Positions 35,292-46,549 of a DNA stretch of 64,000 nucleotides are shown here, in pieces; position 1 is the first letter of the stretch; the number at the start of each line of letters is the position of its first letter. The DNA is from Thereva unica (taxonomy: Eukaryota > Arthropoda > Insecta > Diptera > Therevidae), in NCBI GenBank assembly GCA_949987705.1, contig OX465286.1:2085445-2149444 (forward strand). The letters run 5' to 3'. The notes under the pieces were generated by a model. That model was given only the letters and a program-made list of their open reading frames with translations. It had not been told where the DNA came from and made no database searches. A program made the position numbers and the translations under genes.

Positions 35292-35562
35292 CACTTTCGG
35301 AAACAAATCAGCCCCAACGAATTTCTGATGAAGAAGCAAACCACGATCCTAGAATTTAAAATATACGTCATCACTATTTTGGAGCAGTATTTTTTTTGAG
35401 GTGCTCAAAACAAAGTAAGAATTTCAAAGCTTCGTTTCTATGTGGATCTTGAATTTTGTTTCCGATTTTTTTTAAAGGGCAACGGTGGAACGTTATTGTA
35501 AACGATCCTACGATACATCGATGGATACATCTAAGAAATGCACTTTGTTAATAGATATAAAA
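35292..35562 (+). pseudogene. Decayed paralogue of the 19172-19347 exon-like segment
   Basis: It begins after the same acceptor (ACATTTCTTTTATTGTTTCAG, ending at 35291) and ends at the same donor (GATATAAAA|GTAAGTAATAAA). The last ~30 codons remain open and similar: KRATVERYCKRSYDTSMDTS then KKCTLLIDIK, versus KRQGRHCRCFYDSSMDTFRK then CTFLIDIK. The 5' half has an extra ~95 bp, a TAA just before KRATV and a frame change near the CGS motif. Intact splice sites with a broken body indicate a dead or dying duplicate exon. Confidence 0.55.
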
Positions 35563-35719
35563 GTAAGTAATAAAGATTTTCTATTTGTCTAGCAACGATA
35601 TGCCCATATTTTTTTGCGTATGGAAATGGCGATTATTTCCACGCTACGCTTGTTTATCTTATTTATTGTTGAGGATTTTAAGCACAAACTTAACCTTTAA
35701 GGGCACAGTGTTATGTGTT

Positions 35720-35815
35720 ATTACTTATTTATTACCTTTTTATTACCCTCTTATTTTAAAAACATGATGGCAGTGAAAGGGTAATAAAAGAGTAATAAAA
35801 CGATAATGAAAGGAT
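35720..35815. repeat. TTTATTACC hairpin array
   Basis: TATTTATTACCTTTTTATTACC, then CTCTTATTTT, is followed by a short spacer and the inverted series GGGTAATAAAAGAGTAATAAAA, then CGATAATGAAAGGATAATAA. Similar TTTTATTACC decamers recur at 51635-51700 and near 61045-61060. Confidence 0.6.
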
Positions 35816-36758
35816 AATAAAACAAAACATCTGAGAACTATTAAGGGGTTAGACTATTCTTCTTCTTCGATGGCTGAGCAGCTCAATTCGAGCCTAGGTC
35901 TTCATCAGCTTCTTCTTCGTCTTTTATCTACAATTGAAGTTGTGTTTGAAACAATACGATTCAAAAATATTACCGTAGGGAGATGGCCTTGTGTTCAATG
36001 GAGAAATTTATTGTACCGATGAGAATTTTGTTTCTTAATAATAGTTTCATATCACCTTCATATTTTTTGTTTGATAAAGATGTTTTTTGTTATTATTTAT
36101 AATAATATTGAACAATCACACACATGAAGCCACACAATAGTAAGGCCAAACCAGAACAATAATATTTCATCATATTTTCGATGCATAAACAAAATAACGA
36201 GAAGGCCTTGAATTGTGACAAAAAAGAACACTTTGACAAAAATTTAATATCGCAAAACCTTCCAAAAGAAAAAAACCCAGTAAAATACCATTTCGTCATT
36301 TTTGTGCTACTCTTAAAGATTTTTGCGTCACCACTCAGCCATTTTCAGTTTTCAGGTGGTTGCTCGGTTGGTGGTGGTAGACTATAGGAAAAATTGAATG
36401 GTTTTAGTTCTGTTTTTTTATTTTTCTCGTTTTTGGGTTTTAATAAAAGTTCGAACTGAACCATGAAATATTTCGTCATCGTCAATTGTTGTGTGATAAG
36501 GTTGCAAGAAACATGACAAATAAAAGAGTTAAGAAAAATCAAAAAAAAAAAAACAAGAGAATAACAACAAAACAAGAAGCGAAGTAACAGCAAATTAGTA
36601 ATAGGACACAGCAACGGATAAAATTAAAAATAATAAGAGAAAAAAAACAAATTTTTGAACAAAAACGATTGAAGCAAAAAAAGAAATGAAAAATGAGAAA
36701 AATAGTCAACGTTGAACTAATTCGGTTTTTGTATGTAAAATCTGTGTGTGCAAAAACA

Positions 36759-36776
36759 ATGGGGAGTAGCAGCAAG
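36759..36776 (+). CDS. Candidate micro first coding exon, MGSSSK
   Basis: An ATG in near-ideal insect context (AAAACAATGG) is followed by five codons and a perfect donor, AGCAAG|GTAAGT, at a codon boundary. The peptide MGSSSK fits the N-myristoylation pattern M-G-x-x-x-(S/T)-(K) only approximately, with S at position 5. The ~500 bp upstream are A-rich with AACAAAAC motifs, as in long insect 5' leaders. No downstream exon was identified, so the gene cannot be named. Confidence 0.25.
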
Positions 36777-36799
36777 GTAAGTTTTCACGTTGCGATTTT

Positions 36800-38180
36800 C
36801 GCCTCCGGGAACAGTTTTTTACATATAGATGCAAAACAGTAAATAGAGCACCTAAATGCAGGATAAATCCAAATCTTGTAATAGTAGAAATTTACGTCGG
36901 AGTTTTCAAATAGTACATACCACCCCCGCAAAAAACAAAATAGTCGGTCTTTAGGGGGGCTTTAGTCACAATGGAAATAAAAACCAATTCGTTTTCTTCA
37001 TTTTAATAATAGCACCAGAAATTTCTCTTTTTCCATATAAAAAACATATGCTCGTCTATGCTACCGTTGTTACAGTTGGAAAATTCGCGGAATGCCATAA
37101 TGTCCCCCCATTGGTGATATATTAAAAAATAATAAACAGCCACCATCAAGCAGCACCACGGTAAAACAGCAACAACACCTCTGCTGCCACAAATAATAAT
37201 AGTAAATAAGGAAAGCAAAGAAGTTTTAAAAAAAGTGATTTTAAATTGAAAAAAAATTCCAGGAAGAAGAAAAATCAAGAAGAAGATGAAATGGTATATT
37301 ATATATGTATATGTGTATGTAGAGGAAAAAAACACACGGCCAAAGCATAGCACCACCAGGTCGCAACAACAAAAACACTAAAAATTACCTGGAAGAAAAC
37401 GGAATATTTCACATATTGTAACGCTCGGCTGTCCAACCGTATCGGAAATACCGAATCGAAAAAGTAGGTAGAGTTGTGTTGAGAGGGTATATAGTGTGCT
37501 TGCTGTGTTGTTAGCAGCATGTAGAGGAGAAACTACTTGGAAAACAAAAAAAAGTTGTAAAAATGAAATTAATTTACAGCTTCATACATACTAATAAAAT
37601 CGGCGCGCGCTTGTAATGATTATTACAAAGGTGAGTTTCAACACCAAAAAAAAGAAAAAAGAAAAGGAGCTGAAAAGTAAATAGCAAAACCATAATTTTG
37701 GTGATTCTTCTTTTTAACTACTATATTTATGCCACACTCTACTTTCCCGTGTGCACCACCACAAATCAATCAATCAATCAACAAAAGGTGATCGTCTTAA
37801 GCAAATATGCCCGCCTGCACCGCTTTGGCAATATTCATGGTTCTACATATGCGATGAAAGTCGAGTCGTGTGGCGTGCAGGGGCGGATCCAGAAACAATT
37901 CTTGGGGGAGGGGCGGAGGGAATGCAATTTTACTCAAAATCCCTAGGAATAAAATAATTCCCCGAGTAAAAATAAAAGATGGCCTTACAACGGGCGAACA
38001 CCGGCCATGCTTGAAACATAGTCCTAGGACATACGCCGGGCTTCAGAGGGCTGGTTGTCGGACTGTACGGCCGTACATGTCTTCGTATTCGAATATGTAT
38101 TACAAAAATTTTATCAACGCACTGCAATTAGACCGACGAGAGATGAGAATATAATATAGGTTTTTACCTCCATCGTCAAG
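36800..38180. other. Non-coding stretch
   Basis: AT-rich. It includes GGGGCGGATCCAG near 37882-37894, a motif often seen at the ends of insect DNA transposons, but no matching inverted end was found. Confidence 0.45.
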
Positions 38181-38189
38181 TGAGCTAAT

Positions 38190-38590
38190 CATATCTGTGG
38201 GTTATAGCAGCACAGCAAGAAGAGATCGGTTTTGGAGAAGGAAATTTTGAGAGCGAGTAGCTCAGCGTCAAAGGGGATAGAGAAACTGGGAAGCGAGCTG
38301 GGTTACAAATTAGATGGCTACTACAAGCGAGAAGTACGCCACCCCCGAGCTTCCGAGTCAGTGTATGGATCCCTCCGAAACACTTGCTAGAGGAGTCGAA
38401 AAGTTCAGCATTAAGAATGCCTTCGTGGAGCCAGGTTTCAGTAAATGCTATGACATCGAACCCGCTAGCCATCGGTGCCTGAAGGATGTCGTTAGTTTTT
38501 GACCTGGTCCCCCTTACGTTCTGGTAGTAGAGAGAAAGCGTCTCGAGTTTTTTGGCATCTGTAGAGCGCTCGGAGTAAAAGCGTTTGCAT
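38190..38590 (-). pseudogene. Jockey/CR1-like LINE endonuclease N-terminal fragment
   Basis: The minus frame reads LETLSLYYQNVRGTRSKTND, then FDVIAFTETWLHEGILNAELF and LGGGVLLACSS. These are the first endonuclease motifs (YYQNVRG-x-R-x-K, FDVIAxTETWL, GGGVLLA) of Jockey/CR1-like ORF2. The DRS block expected before GGGV is degraded (GIHTLTRKLGGGV) and the frame then decays. Confidence 0.75.
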
Positions 38591-38599
38591 GATGGCCTC

Positions 38600-39550
38600 G
38601 AGAACGGGTACGCGGAACAAAAAGCTTGGAAAGGGCACCAGCAGGCCACAAACCAGGATCTAAGAGAGCCTTGGCAATAACCGGCGGGGCAGACAAAACA
38701 ATAGAAGAAACAGGCTTGGCAGCTGTTGCCGGATGTCACTTACCTGCCTGATACTGGATGGTCACACCATCGTTTCAGCGTCCCGGGGCGTTGACTCGTT
38801 TGTGAGGGGTCGAGCTTAGCGGAGTTCGTCTGGTTCGTAACTTGCAAGCAACTGTGAGTGCTAGGGGCGAAGTGAAGTCATAGGAGCGGAGTCTCCTTCT
38901 GGAGCGGATTCCTTTTCCTATGCAAGGCTTGTTAGTTTAGATAAGATTGATGCTGGCATATCGTCTGCCCCGCACTAACAGATCAAACTTGTGGGACACA
39001 GGCAACTGTGGTAGGGTTGTGGGCTAGCCAACTGTGAGCTGGCACAGAAACGGGGAAATCAAACTAGCGAAGGGTCGTCTTTATGAAGTGTCAATCTTAT
39101 TAGGATGTCACTGGGTGATCTTTAGGTATTTAAGTAGGTTTATTCTAACTACATTGACACTGGTCTGTGCAAATTGTGAAAACTAATTTGCTGCAGGCAA
39201 CACCTTCAATGAACCAATGCTATTCTTCCCCGATCATGGGAAGAACCGCACATTCAGTACTTTCATGAGATATTGAATGCCTAAAAGTATTCAGCATCTT
39301 TATAAGGTATTGAATGGGTCCAGGCAGTGTTCGCTTATGGACTTTCGGCCACAATGAGGGTGTAGCCTGAAGCGGCGCCTGCTTCGAAAGCCTAGCGAAA
39401 CGAATTGTGGAGCTACGCGCTAGTATTCTCCTAGATTTTAAGATAGATCACCTTTTGACTTAGGGCAGTGTGAAAAAGAACTATGCTGATACTCCGAAGG
39501 AAGGAACTAAACAGGAGATGAGCTATGGAACTACGGAGCTATTGAACTAT
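38600..39550 (+). pseudogene. Probable LINE C-terminal fragment in a non-coding stretch
   Basis: At about 39026-39190 the plus strand reads KLAKGRLYEVSILLGCHWVI then FRYLSRFILTTLTLVCANCEN and a stop. It resembles the post-RNase H region of insect LINEs (L-x-x-L-x-(TGHC)-x-x-x-x-(H)-x-x-x-L-x-(L), then C-x-x-C), with most signature residues lost. The rest of the stretch shows no gene. The call is tentative. Confidence 0.35.
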
Positions 39551-39554
39551 CAAA

Positions 39555-40116
39555 AATTGAATCGTTTATTTGAGAAAGGGCACACATCACATTTTTTTCA
39601 AATTTGTTTTTATTCTTGAAATGGATTCTGTGGGTGTAGACGCAGTTAGTGTTGAACAGGCACGCCTCCAACACGATTGCATTGGTTGTTCTCCAACCAA
39701 GTTGTCAACTGGCCAACCAGCAGCAACAACAATGCTGAATGATAATAATCAAAAGTGAATCCTACAGAATCATAAAACAATGTTATTTTTTACATTTAAT
39801 GCTCACTATTCTATGGTTTTGTATTCTGAATTAAATAAACCATTGGTAACTAAGATGTTTAGTGCAGAATATTTATTTTTTTCTTTATTTAGTGCAGAAA
39901 GGGCACATATCCACATGTTAAAAAAGGTCATTACTGGCCAACGTTTCCATGTAAAAAAAAATAATACCTGGAAAATAAGTCTTATAGTAGGTTATGTAAA
40001 ACAAAAATACCAAGAAAAAATATAAACAAAATTTTAAGGGTGGAAACAGTTTTTTGTTGTTCCTGAAAAGTTAGAAAAATGTGATATGTGCCGTTTCTGA
40101 AATAAACGATTCAATT
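39555..40116. mobile_element. 562-bp TIR element with a small internal open frame
   Basis: The TIRs of about 43 bp begin AATTGAATCGTTTATTT(G/C)A and continue GAAA(G/C)GGCACA(C/T)ATCACAT (39555-39598; inverted at about 40074-40116). A third, direct copy of the TIR core (TTTATTTAGTGCAGAAAGGG then CACATATCCACATG) lies inside at about 39887-39917. An ATG at 39620 opens a 45-codon frame starting MDSVGVDAVSVEQARLQHDC; it has balanced composition but no known motif. The ends are bordered by AATT, which is palindromic, so the target duplication is ambiguous. Confidence 0.7.
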
Positions 40117-40119
40117 GCT

Positions 40120-41700
40120 GCACAAGAAAATTTCAACAGATGGCGCTGATTGGCTTGTATGGCGATTTCAATGAGCTTCTACGTCTGTGACAGATAGAGA
40201 GAGAGAGGTACAGTGACTCTGGGTCATGTTAAAGTTGAGGTGAAGTACTTGAAAAGATTTTGGTTTAGTCATCTTTCAAATTTTTGATTAATCTTATAGC
40301 ACTGCGCCCTCCCCACCCCCTGATTTCGCTTTCATACACATTTGAACTCGCTCTCAATTAAAACCAAAGCACAATCGAATCAAAAACATCCCCTCCAAAC
40401 CAGCACCTATAACACTTTTAATTCTGTCTCTCATTTCACGGTTTAGCAATTTTTGTTTTATTTTCTTCTTCGCTTTTTTTTCTTTTAATAAAAATTTAAA
40501 CTTTGTCTATTTGCATAAAATCCTCCATAACACACCCAAGGACTTGAGTTTCTTGTGGGTGTGGAAGAATATTGCTTGTTTTTGCTGCTAGTATGGGACA
40601 TAGGTAGATAGGGTCACGCGGTAGGACATGAGGGATACGCTCCTTTTGTGTGTAGCAACTGGCGCTGGACGAAAATTAAAATATTATCAACTACTTTTTA
40701 TTTTTCTCCTTCTCCCTCTTTTTCGTTTAGTGCATAAAGCAACAACCAACCCCATCATCCTCCTTTTGGAACATCTTCTCACAACTTTATTTCAAGAAGC
40801 GCGCAAAATAATGGAGAATAAATTGCTCGAATCATAGAAGTTTGTTGCAAAAAAAGAGGACACAAGCAACCTCCCACTCCTCTTGGTCGGAGGGAGGGGG
40901 CTGGGGTTGGTTATTTAAAGAAACAAGCACCTATCCATCCGCCCTTATCCCACAATATGTGCCTTTCTTCACCGGAACGACTTGGAGCCGCGCTTTAGAA
41001 ATGGCACAAACTGTTGTAGAAGATTTTGTAGAAGGGAACCCGGGTGGGGGAGCACTAAAAACAAAAGAATTGTGGAATTATAAAAATTACAAGATATGAA
41101 TTAGCTTTACCACCAAAAATTCTAGCTGAGCTTTGCGTGTGAGTGTGTGTGTGGAAAATTTCTCTTTTCCCCCTTTTTTGTCTCGTTCTATAATAAATTC
41201 CCCTCCTCCTCTTCCTTTTCCTCCCCTCTTCATACCTCTACTTCTTCAAGAAGAAAACGACTGTATGTAGCAGGTGGGTGAAGTAGGCGGAGGACGAGGT
41301 GTTGAGGAGGATGATAATGAAGACGGTACGAAATGTCTTTCCTCAAAGGTGGGCAGGAGGAGATGCGCCGCCACGGAATCATCGTGATTGTTGTTGTTGG
41401 TGCCCCGTGCCACTACCGCCCGTGGCACAAGCTCATTTTTATTAACGAAGTCAACAAGCGAATAATAAAAGCCCAAGTATAAAATCGCTCATCTTTTTTT
41501 TCTGTCTTTTATATATGTATGTATACGCGATTTTTGTTTGTTACATGTTGTTGCTCTATTTTCCCGGCAGCGTTTTCTAATGGGCATAATACAGGCAAGC
41601 GAGAGAGTATATCGGGTCGGCAATGTTGTTTTTTCACTTCCCTTTAAGTCTCCTTCCTTAATAGCGCCCTCGTATTGCTTAAAATACGAAAAACAAGCAG
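40120..41700. other. Non-coding stretch
   Basis: Has a GAGAGAGAGAG tract near 40197 and pyrimidine-rich segments. No coding exon is recognised. Confidence 0.5.
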
Positions 41701-41711
41701 GAGATTTTCCC

Positions 41712-41818
41712 AGCGGGAAAATTTTGAAGCTATTCTCGATAAGCAGTAAAGCATTGCTTCCACATCGTATCCTTTGGAAGGTGTTACGAAGATTTTGGTT
41801 TTCTGTTCAGCAGACAAA
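41712..41818 (+). repeat. 107-bp dispersed repeat, copy 2
   Basis: This is the ungapped partner of 32880-32986, about 94% identical by eye. It reads KLFSISSKALLPHRILWKVL then RRFWFSVQQT in the plus frame. The flanking sequence differs from copy 1. Confidence 0.75.
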
Positions 41819-43604
41819 AGAGGTGGGTCAAAATTGCCCCAGGCCCGGCGCAAAAGAAAGTATCTCAGGTTATCGGCTATAATGAGTATTGAATTTCTGT
41901 ATAGTTATTATATCCCGTAACTGCGGCTGAGGTGTTAAAAATGCAATTTATTTTTCCGGCAAAATAACTAATATAACCCTGTATTTTTGTAACGCCATTA
42001 CATATTTTCATGAATAAGGTATCAGTGTACGCAGAATACTCCCACCTATTGTGTAAAATTGTAAATTGTAAAAGCGACGGTACCACCGTACCAACTTCCA
42101 GAGTTATAAATTGTTGAAATGTTGTTTTTTAACAAAAATGTCACCTTCAACCACCTTTTTCTCCAAAAAATACATAGTCAACTAATGTTTTTTCCCCAGA
42201 ATAAGAAAGCTTGGAGTGTTACCTATGAATAATGTCCAGACCATTTTTATGCTACGGCCTTTACTTTAATGCTCAAATTGGCACTATTTTGTACTTTTTT
42301 AGTACTCTTCTCCTAAGCTTATGTCGAAAAGTACCAAGTGCCAATTTAAAGTCAAAATTGCTTGCAATTTCACCAAATAAATGTAATGAGTTTTGTTTAT
42401 ATAAAAAACAGTGGGTGTGTGTACTTATGTACACGTAAGGCGTCGCCACCCTACCCACAATTCCAACAATCTCCAATAACATGAATTTTATTCTCTTTCC
42501 AAACTTAAACATTCCATTAATAAAAACAAACCACTAACGCTTGAACAAATGTTGTAATTCCAGCATTATCTAGATTTGCTGGATAAACCAAGAGGGGACC
42601 GGCCTAAAATCTTCAAAGCTGGCGAAGCAACGAAATTGAAGAAATACTCGCTGAAAGCTGTGACATCATATCGTTTCAAAATTAGCGCCCAACATCGTAG
42701 TCGCCACTCCACCCGCAACCCCAGCAACCACCGACATGATTAGCGGCGACCACCGGCGATGGTGGCTGAGAGGATAGGAGCAAACCACCAACCACGGTAA
42801 ATTTTACTTTTCAACTTTTTTAACTCTTCAAAATAATTAATGATCTGTAATTTCCAGTGCAATCAATTCAAGGACGAAGTACACCTCCACGCAGGTACCC
42901 TGAGCATCACTGCTGCCCACCCACCCCAGCCAACAACCTGCGCCATCAAATCAAAGGACGACGGAGAGGAATTTTCAAAAAAAACACCAACCACCGACCG
43001 AAACATAAAATAAATTAAACACAATAAGTGAAAGTTATTAATTAAATGATTAAAATTTACATATAAGTTATATTATACTATATCATCTCGAAAATTAAAT
43101 TGATTTCTTAGTTGACAAAACAAAATAATTTTTTATTTCTTGAAATCCACCCCAATCTGTAGCACCTGCCCTGGTTACTGCGAAGCCTAGTCGCACGCAT
43201 AAAAAAATTTTTTTTCACTTTCAAAAACGTGATATAAAATTTCTTGGGAATTTCAGGATTTGCACCAGGCCACCATAAACCACAGGCAGCAAGCCGACAG
43301 CCTCAATTTTTATATGAATGACGTAGATCAATTTTGACGTCATAATCCGGAGTAAACGTGCTACTGTGTGTCTCCGTCATATACAGCATTTTTAACTATT
43401 CCCGCCTTCCCCGAATTATTTTTACTCCCATTCTATACACGACCGACGACCCCTTTTCACTCGTTCTAACCATCGCCGACCAGCAGCCAGCGCTCGGAAC
43501 ATTTAATTTTGGTCGCGTTTTGGTCGCATTTTGTACTGAAATTCAGGATTTGCACCAGGCCACCATAAACCGCAGGCAGCAATTCGATCGGGCGACAGAT
43601 CATA

Positions 43605-43690
43605 TGACGTCACTTCCCCCTAAGAAGGAATATTATAAAAAGTATCCAATTCCCTTTCAAACTAGTTTATTCACTGTGTTTATTCCTCAT
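43605..43690 (+). promoter_or_regulatory. CRE + TATA module in left arm
   Basis: TGACGTCA (43605-43612), then CTTCCCCCTAAGAAGGAAT and TATAAAA at 43634-43640, exactly 22 bp after the CRE start-to-start interval is reckoned from its last base. An initiator-like TTCACTGTG follows at about +40. The same module, with the same spacing, occurs at 44001-44036, 45374-45409 and, inverted, at 45917-45882. Confidence 0.45.
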
Positions 43691-44000
43691 TCCAATTGAT
43701 CGTATTTGATTGGCTGATCGCACTTCCCCTAAATAATACATTTTATTCACAATTGCATTTGAAACTATTTCTTTCATTTTCTCGAAATGTTTTATTTAAA
43801 ATTTTAATTCCAACCGAAATGTTTTATTTAAAATTTAAAATCCAACCGAATGCCCCGTCGCCCTGCCCGCCCGACGACCCTATTTATATTTTCTCCCAGC
43901 CAAAATTATTTCATATTAGAACGATTTCTTGGATTTGCACTAGGGTCTCATGAACCGCAGGCAGCAATTCGACAAATTTTTCAGGCGACAGGGGATCACC

Positions 44001-44080
44001 TGACGTCACTTCCCCCTAAGAAGGAATAATATAAAAAGTATACAATTCCTTTTCTAACTCTTCATCGCTGTGTGTTTTCC
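44001..44080 (+). promoter_or_regulatory. CRE + TATA module, central copy
   Basis: TGACGTCA at 44001-44008 and TATAAAA at 44030-44036, separated as in the left-arm copy. The downstream sequence is diverged, but CTGTGTGTTTTCCTCATTCC is kept. Confidence 0.4.
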
Positions 44081-45373
44081 TCATTCCAATTTATCGTATT
44101 TGCTTTGCTGATCGCACTTCCCCTAAATAATACATTTTATTCACAATTGAATTTTTAACTATTTCCATCTCCTTCGAAATGTTTTCTCTCTCATTTTAAC
44201 ACATTAATTGAGTTCTCTCAACATACAAATTCTTTAGGAGAAATCGACATATCGTTTTTCTCTCCCCCTCACACTATCGGCAATAATTTGAATATTATCT
44301 CTTTCCAAATAATATTTCCGATTCCTTGACATTTACATTTGCTTTGCTAAAATGGGGGACCGGAGAAGCCAATAAAAACGTCAAAATTTTTAATTTCAAG
44401 TTATTTTCATTATTTATTTTTCTAAGTTTCCATACAAATTCGGAAACTCATAAAAAATTGAATAATTATAATATTTGCAGCTGAAACTCGAAAATTTACA
44501 ATGAGAAACGGCGCATCACCAGCAGCACGGATGGCTCCCACAGGTGTCCACTTGCTGCTGCTAGTGACTTAATTAAGCTGAAGAAATTGTAATGTAATTA
44601 TTTTTGGTGAAATTTCGTGATTTCAATGATAATTTTGTATGATTTCAGTCAGTGTTTGCACCGTTTTGTGCACATTACCTGGAAATTTTTGAACAAAATT
44701 GATCACCCACCAAGTGGCAGGGCGTTCGTTATTTCAATCTTCAAAGTCTGGAGGAAAAACGAAAATACATAAATTGAAGAAATTTACGCTGGAATCTGTG
44801 ATATCATATTTCAAAATCAACGCCAATATCGTAGTCGCCACTTCACCGACAACCCCGGAACCTCCGACATGATTGGCGGCGATCCCCGGCTCCCTGGCGA
44901 TGATGATGGCTGAGAGCAAAGGAGCCAACCACCAACCGCGGTAAAATTTAATTTTCAATTTTTTGGTTTGACTCTTCAAAATAATTATTCGTTAATTGCC
45001 AGGTAATCAATTCAAGGATGGAGTGCATCTCTAAGCAGGTATCCTGGAGATCACTGCTGTCCACCCACCCCAGTCAACGACCAGAGCAGGCAAATAAAAG
45101 GACGGCGAAAGGACTTTAAAAAAAACCCCATCGACACAAAATAAATAAAAAGTGATTCAATAAAAATGTACTATCGACACAAAATAAATAAAAAGTGATT
45201 CAATAAAAATGTAATGTAATTTATTGTTATCATCTCGAGAATTAAATTGTCGCACACAAAAAAAATTTTCTCACTTTCAAAAACGTAATATAAAATTTCT
45301 TGGGAGTTTCAGGAGTTGCACCAGGCCACCATAAACCCCAGGCAGCAATTCGATCAACCGGCAGGAGATCATG

Positions 45374-45450
45374 TGACGTCACTCCCCCCTAAGAAGGAAT
45401 AATATAAAAAGTATCCAATTCCTTTTCAAACTAGTTTATTCACTGTGTTT
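45374..45450 (+). promoter_or_regulatory. CRE + TATA module, second central copy
   Basis: TGACGTCA at 45374-45381 and TATAAAA at 45403-45409, again with the same interval, followed by TTCACTGTGTTTATTCCTC. Confidence 0.4.
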
Positions 45451-45834
45451 ATTCCTCATTCCAATTCATCGTATTTGATTGGCTGATCGCACTTCCCCTA
45501 AATAATACATTTTATTCACAATTGCATATTTGTATTTTCTCCAAGCCAAAATTATTGCTGCCTGCGGTTCATGAGACCCTGGTGCAAATCCAAGAAATCG
45601 TACTAATACGAAATAATTTTGGTTGGGAGAAAATATAAATAGGGTCGTCGGGCGGGCAGGGCGACGGGGCATTCGGTTGGATTTTAAATTTTAAATAAAA
45701 CATTTCGGTTGGAATTAAAATTTTAAATAAAACATTTCGAGAAAATGAAAGAAATAGTTTCAAATGCAATTGTGAATAAAATGTATTATTTAGGGGAAGT
45801 GCGATCAGCCAATCAAATACGATCAATTGGAATG

Positions 45835-45917
45835 AGGAATAAACACAGTGAATAAACTAGTTTGAAAGGGAATTGGATACTTTTTATATTATTCCTTCTT
45901 AGGGGGAAGTGACGTCA
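45835..45917 (-). promoter_or_regulatory. CRE + TATA module, right arm (inverted)
   Basis: TGACGTCA at 45910-45917 and, on the minus strand, TATAAAA at 45888-45882. It is the mirror of the left-arm copy and fires outward-to-inward in the opposite direction if functional. Confidence 0.4.
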
Positions 45918-46549
45918 TATGATCTGTCGCCCGATCGAATTGCTGCCTGCGGTTTATGGTGGCCTGGTGTAAATCCTGAATTTCAGTACAAAATGCGACC
46001 AAAATGCGACCAAAACGCGACCAAAATTAAATGTTCCGAGCCCTGGCTGCTGGTCGGCGATGGTTAGAATGAGTGAAAAGGGGTCGTCGGTCGTGTATAG
46101 AATGGGAGTAAAAATAATTCGGGGAAGACGGGAATAGTTAAAAATGCTGTATATGACGGAGACACACACTAGCACGTTTACTCCGGATTATGACGTCAAA
46201 ATTGATCTACGTCATTCATATAAAAATTGAGGCTGTCGGCTTGCTGCCTGTGGTTTATGGTGGCCTGGTGCAAATCCTGAAATTCCCAAGAAATTTTATA
46301 TCACGTTTTTGAAAGTGAAAAAAAATTTTTTTATGCGTGCGACTAGGCTTCGCAGTAACCAGGGCAGGTGCTACAGATTGGGGTGGATTTCAAGAAATAA
46401 AAAATTATTTTGTTTTGTCAACTAAGAAATCAATTTAATTTTCGAGATGATATAGTATAATATAACTTATATGTAAATTTTAATCATTTAATTAATAACT
46501 TTCACTTATTGTGTTTAATTTATTTTATGTTTCGGTCGGTGGTTGGTGT

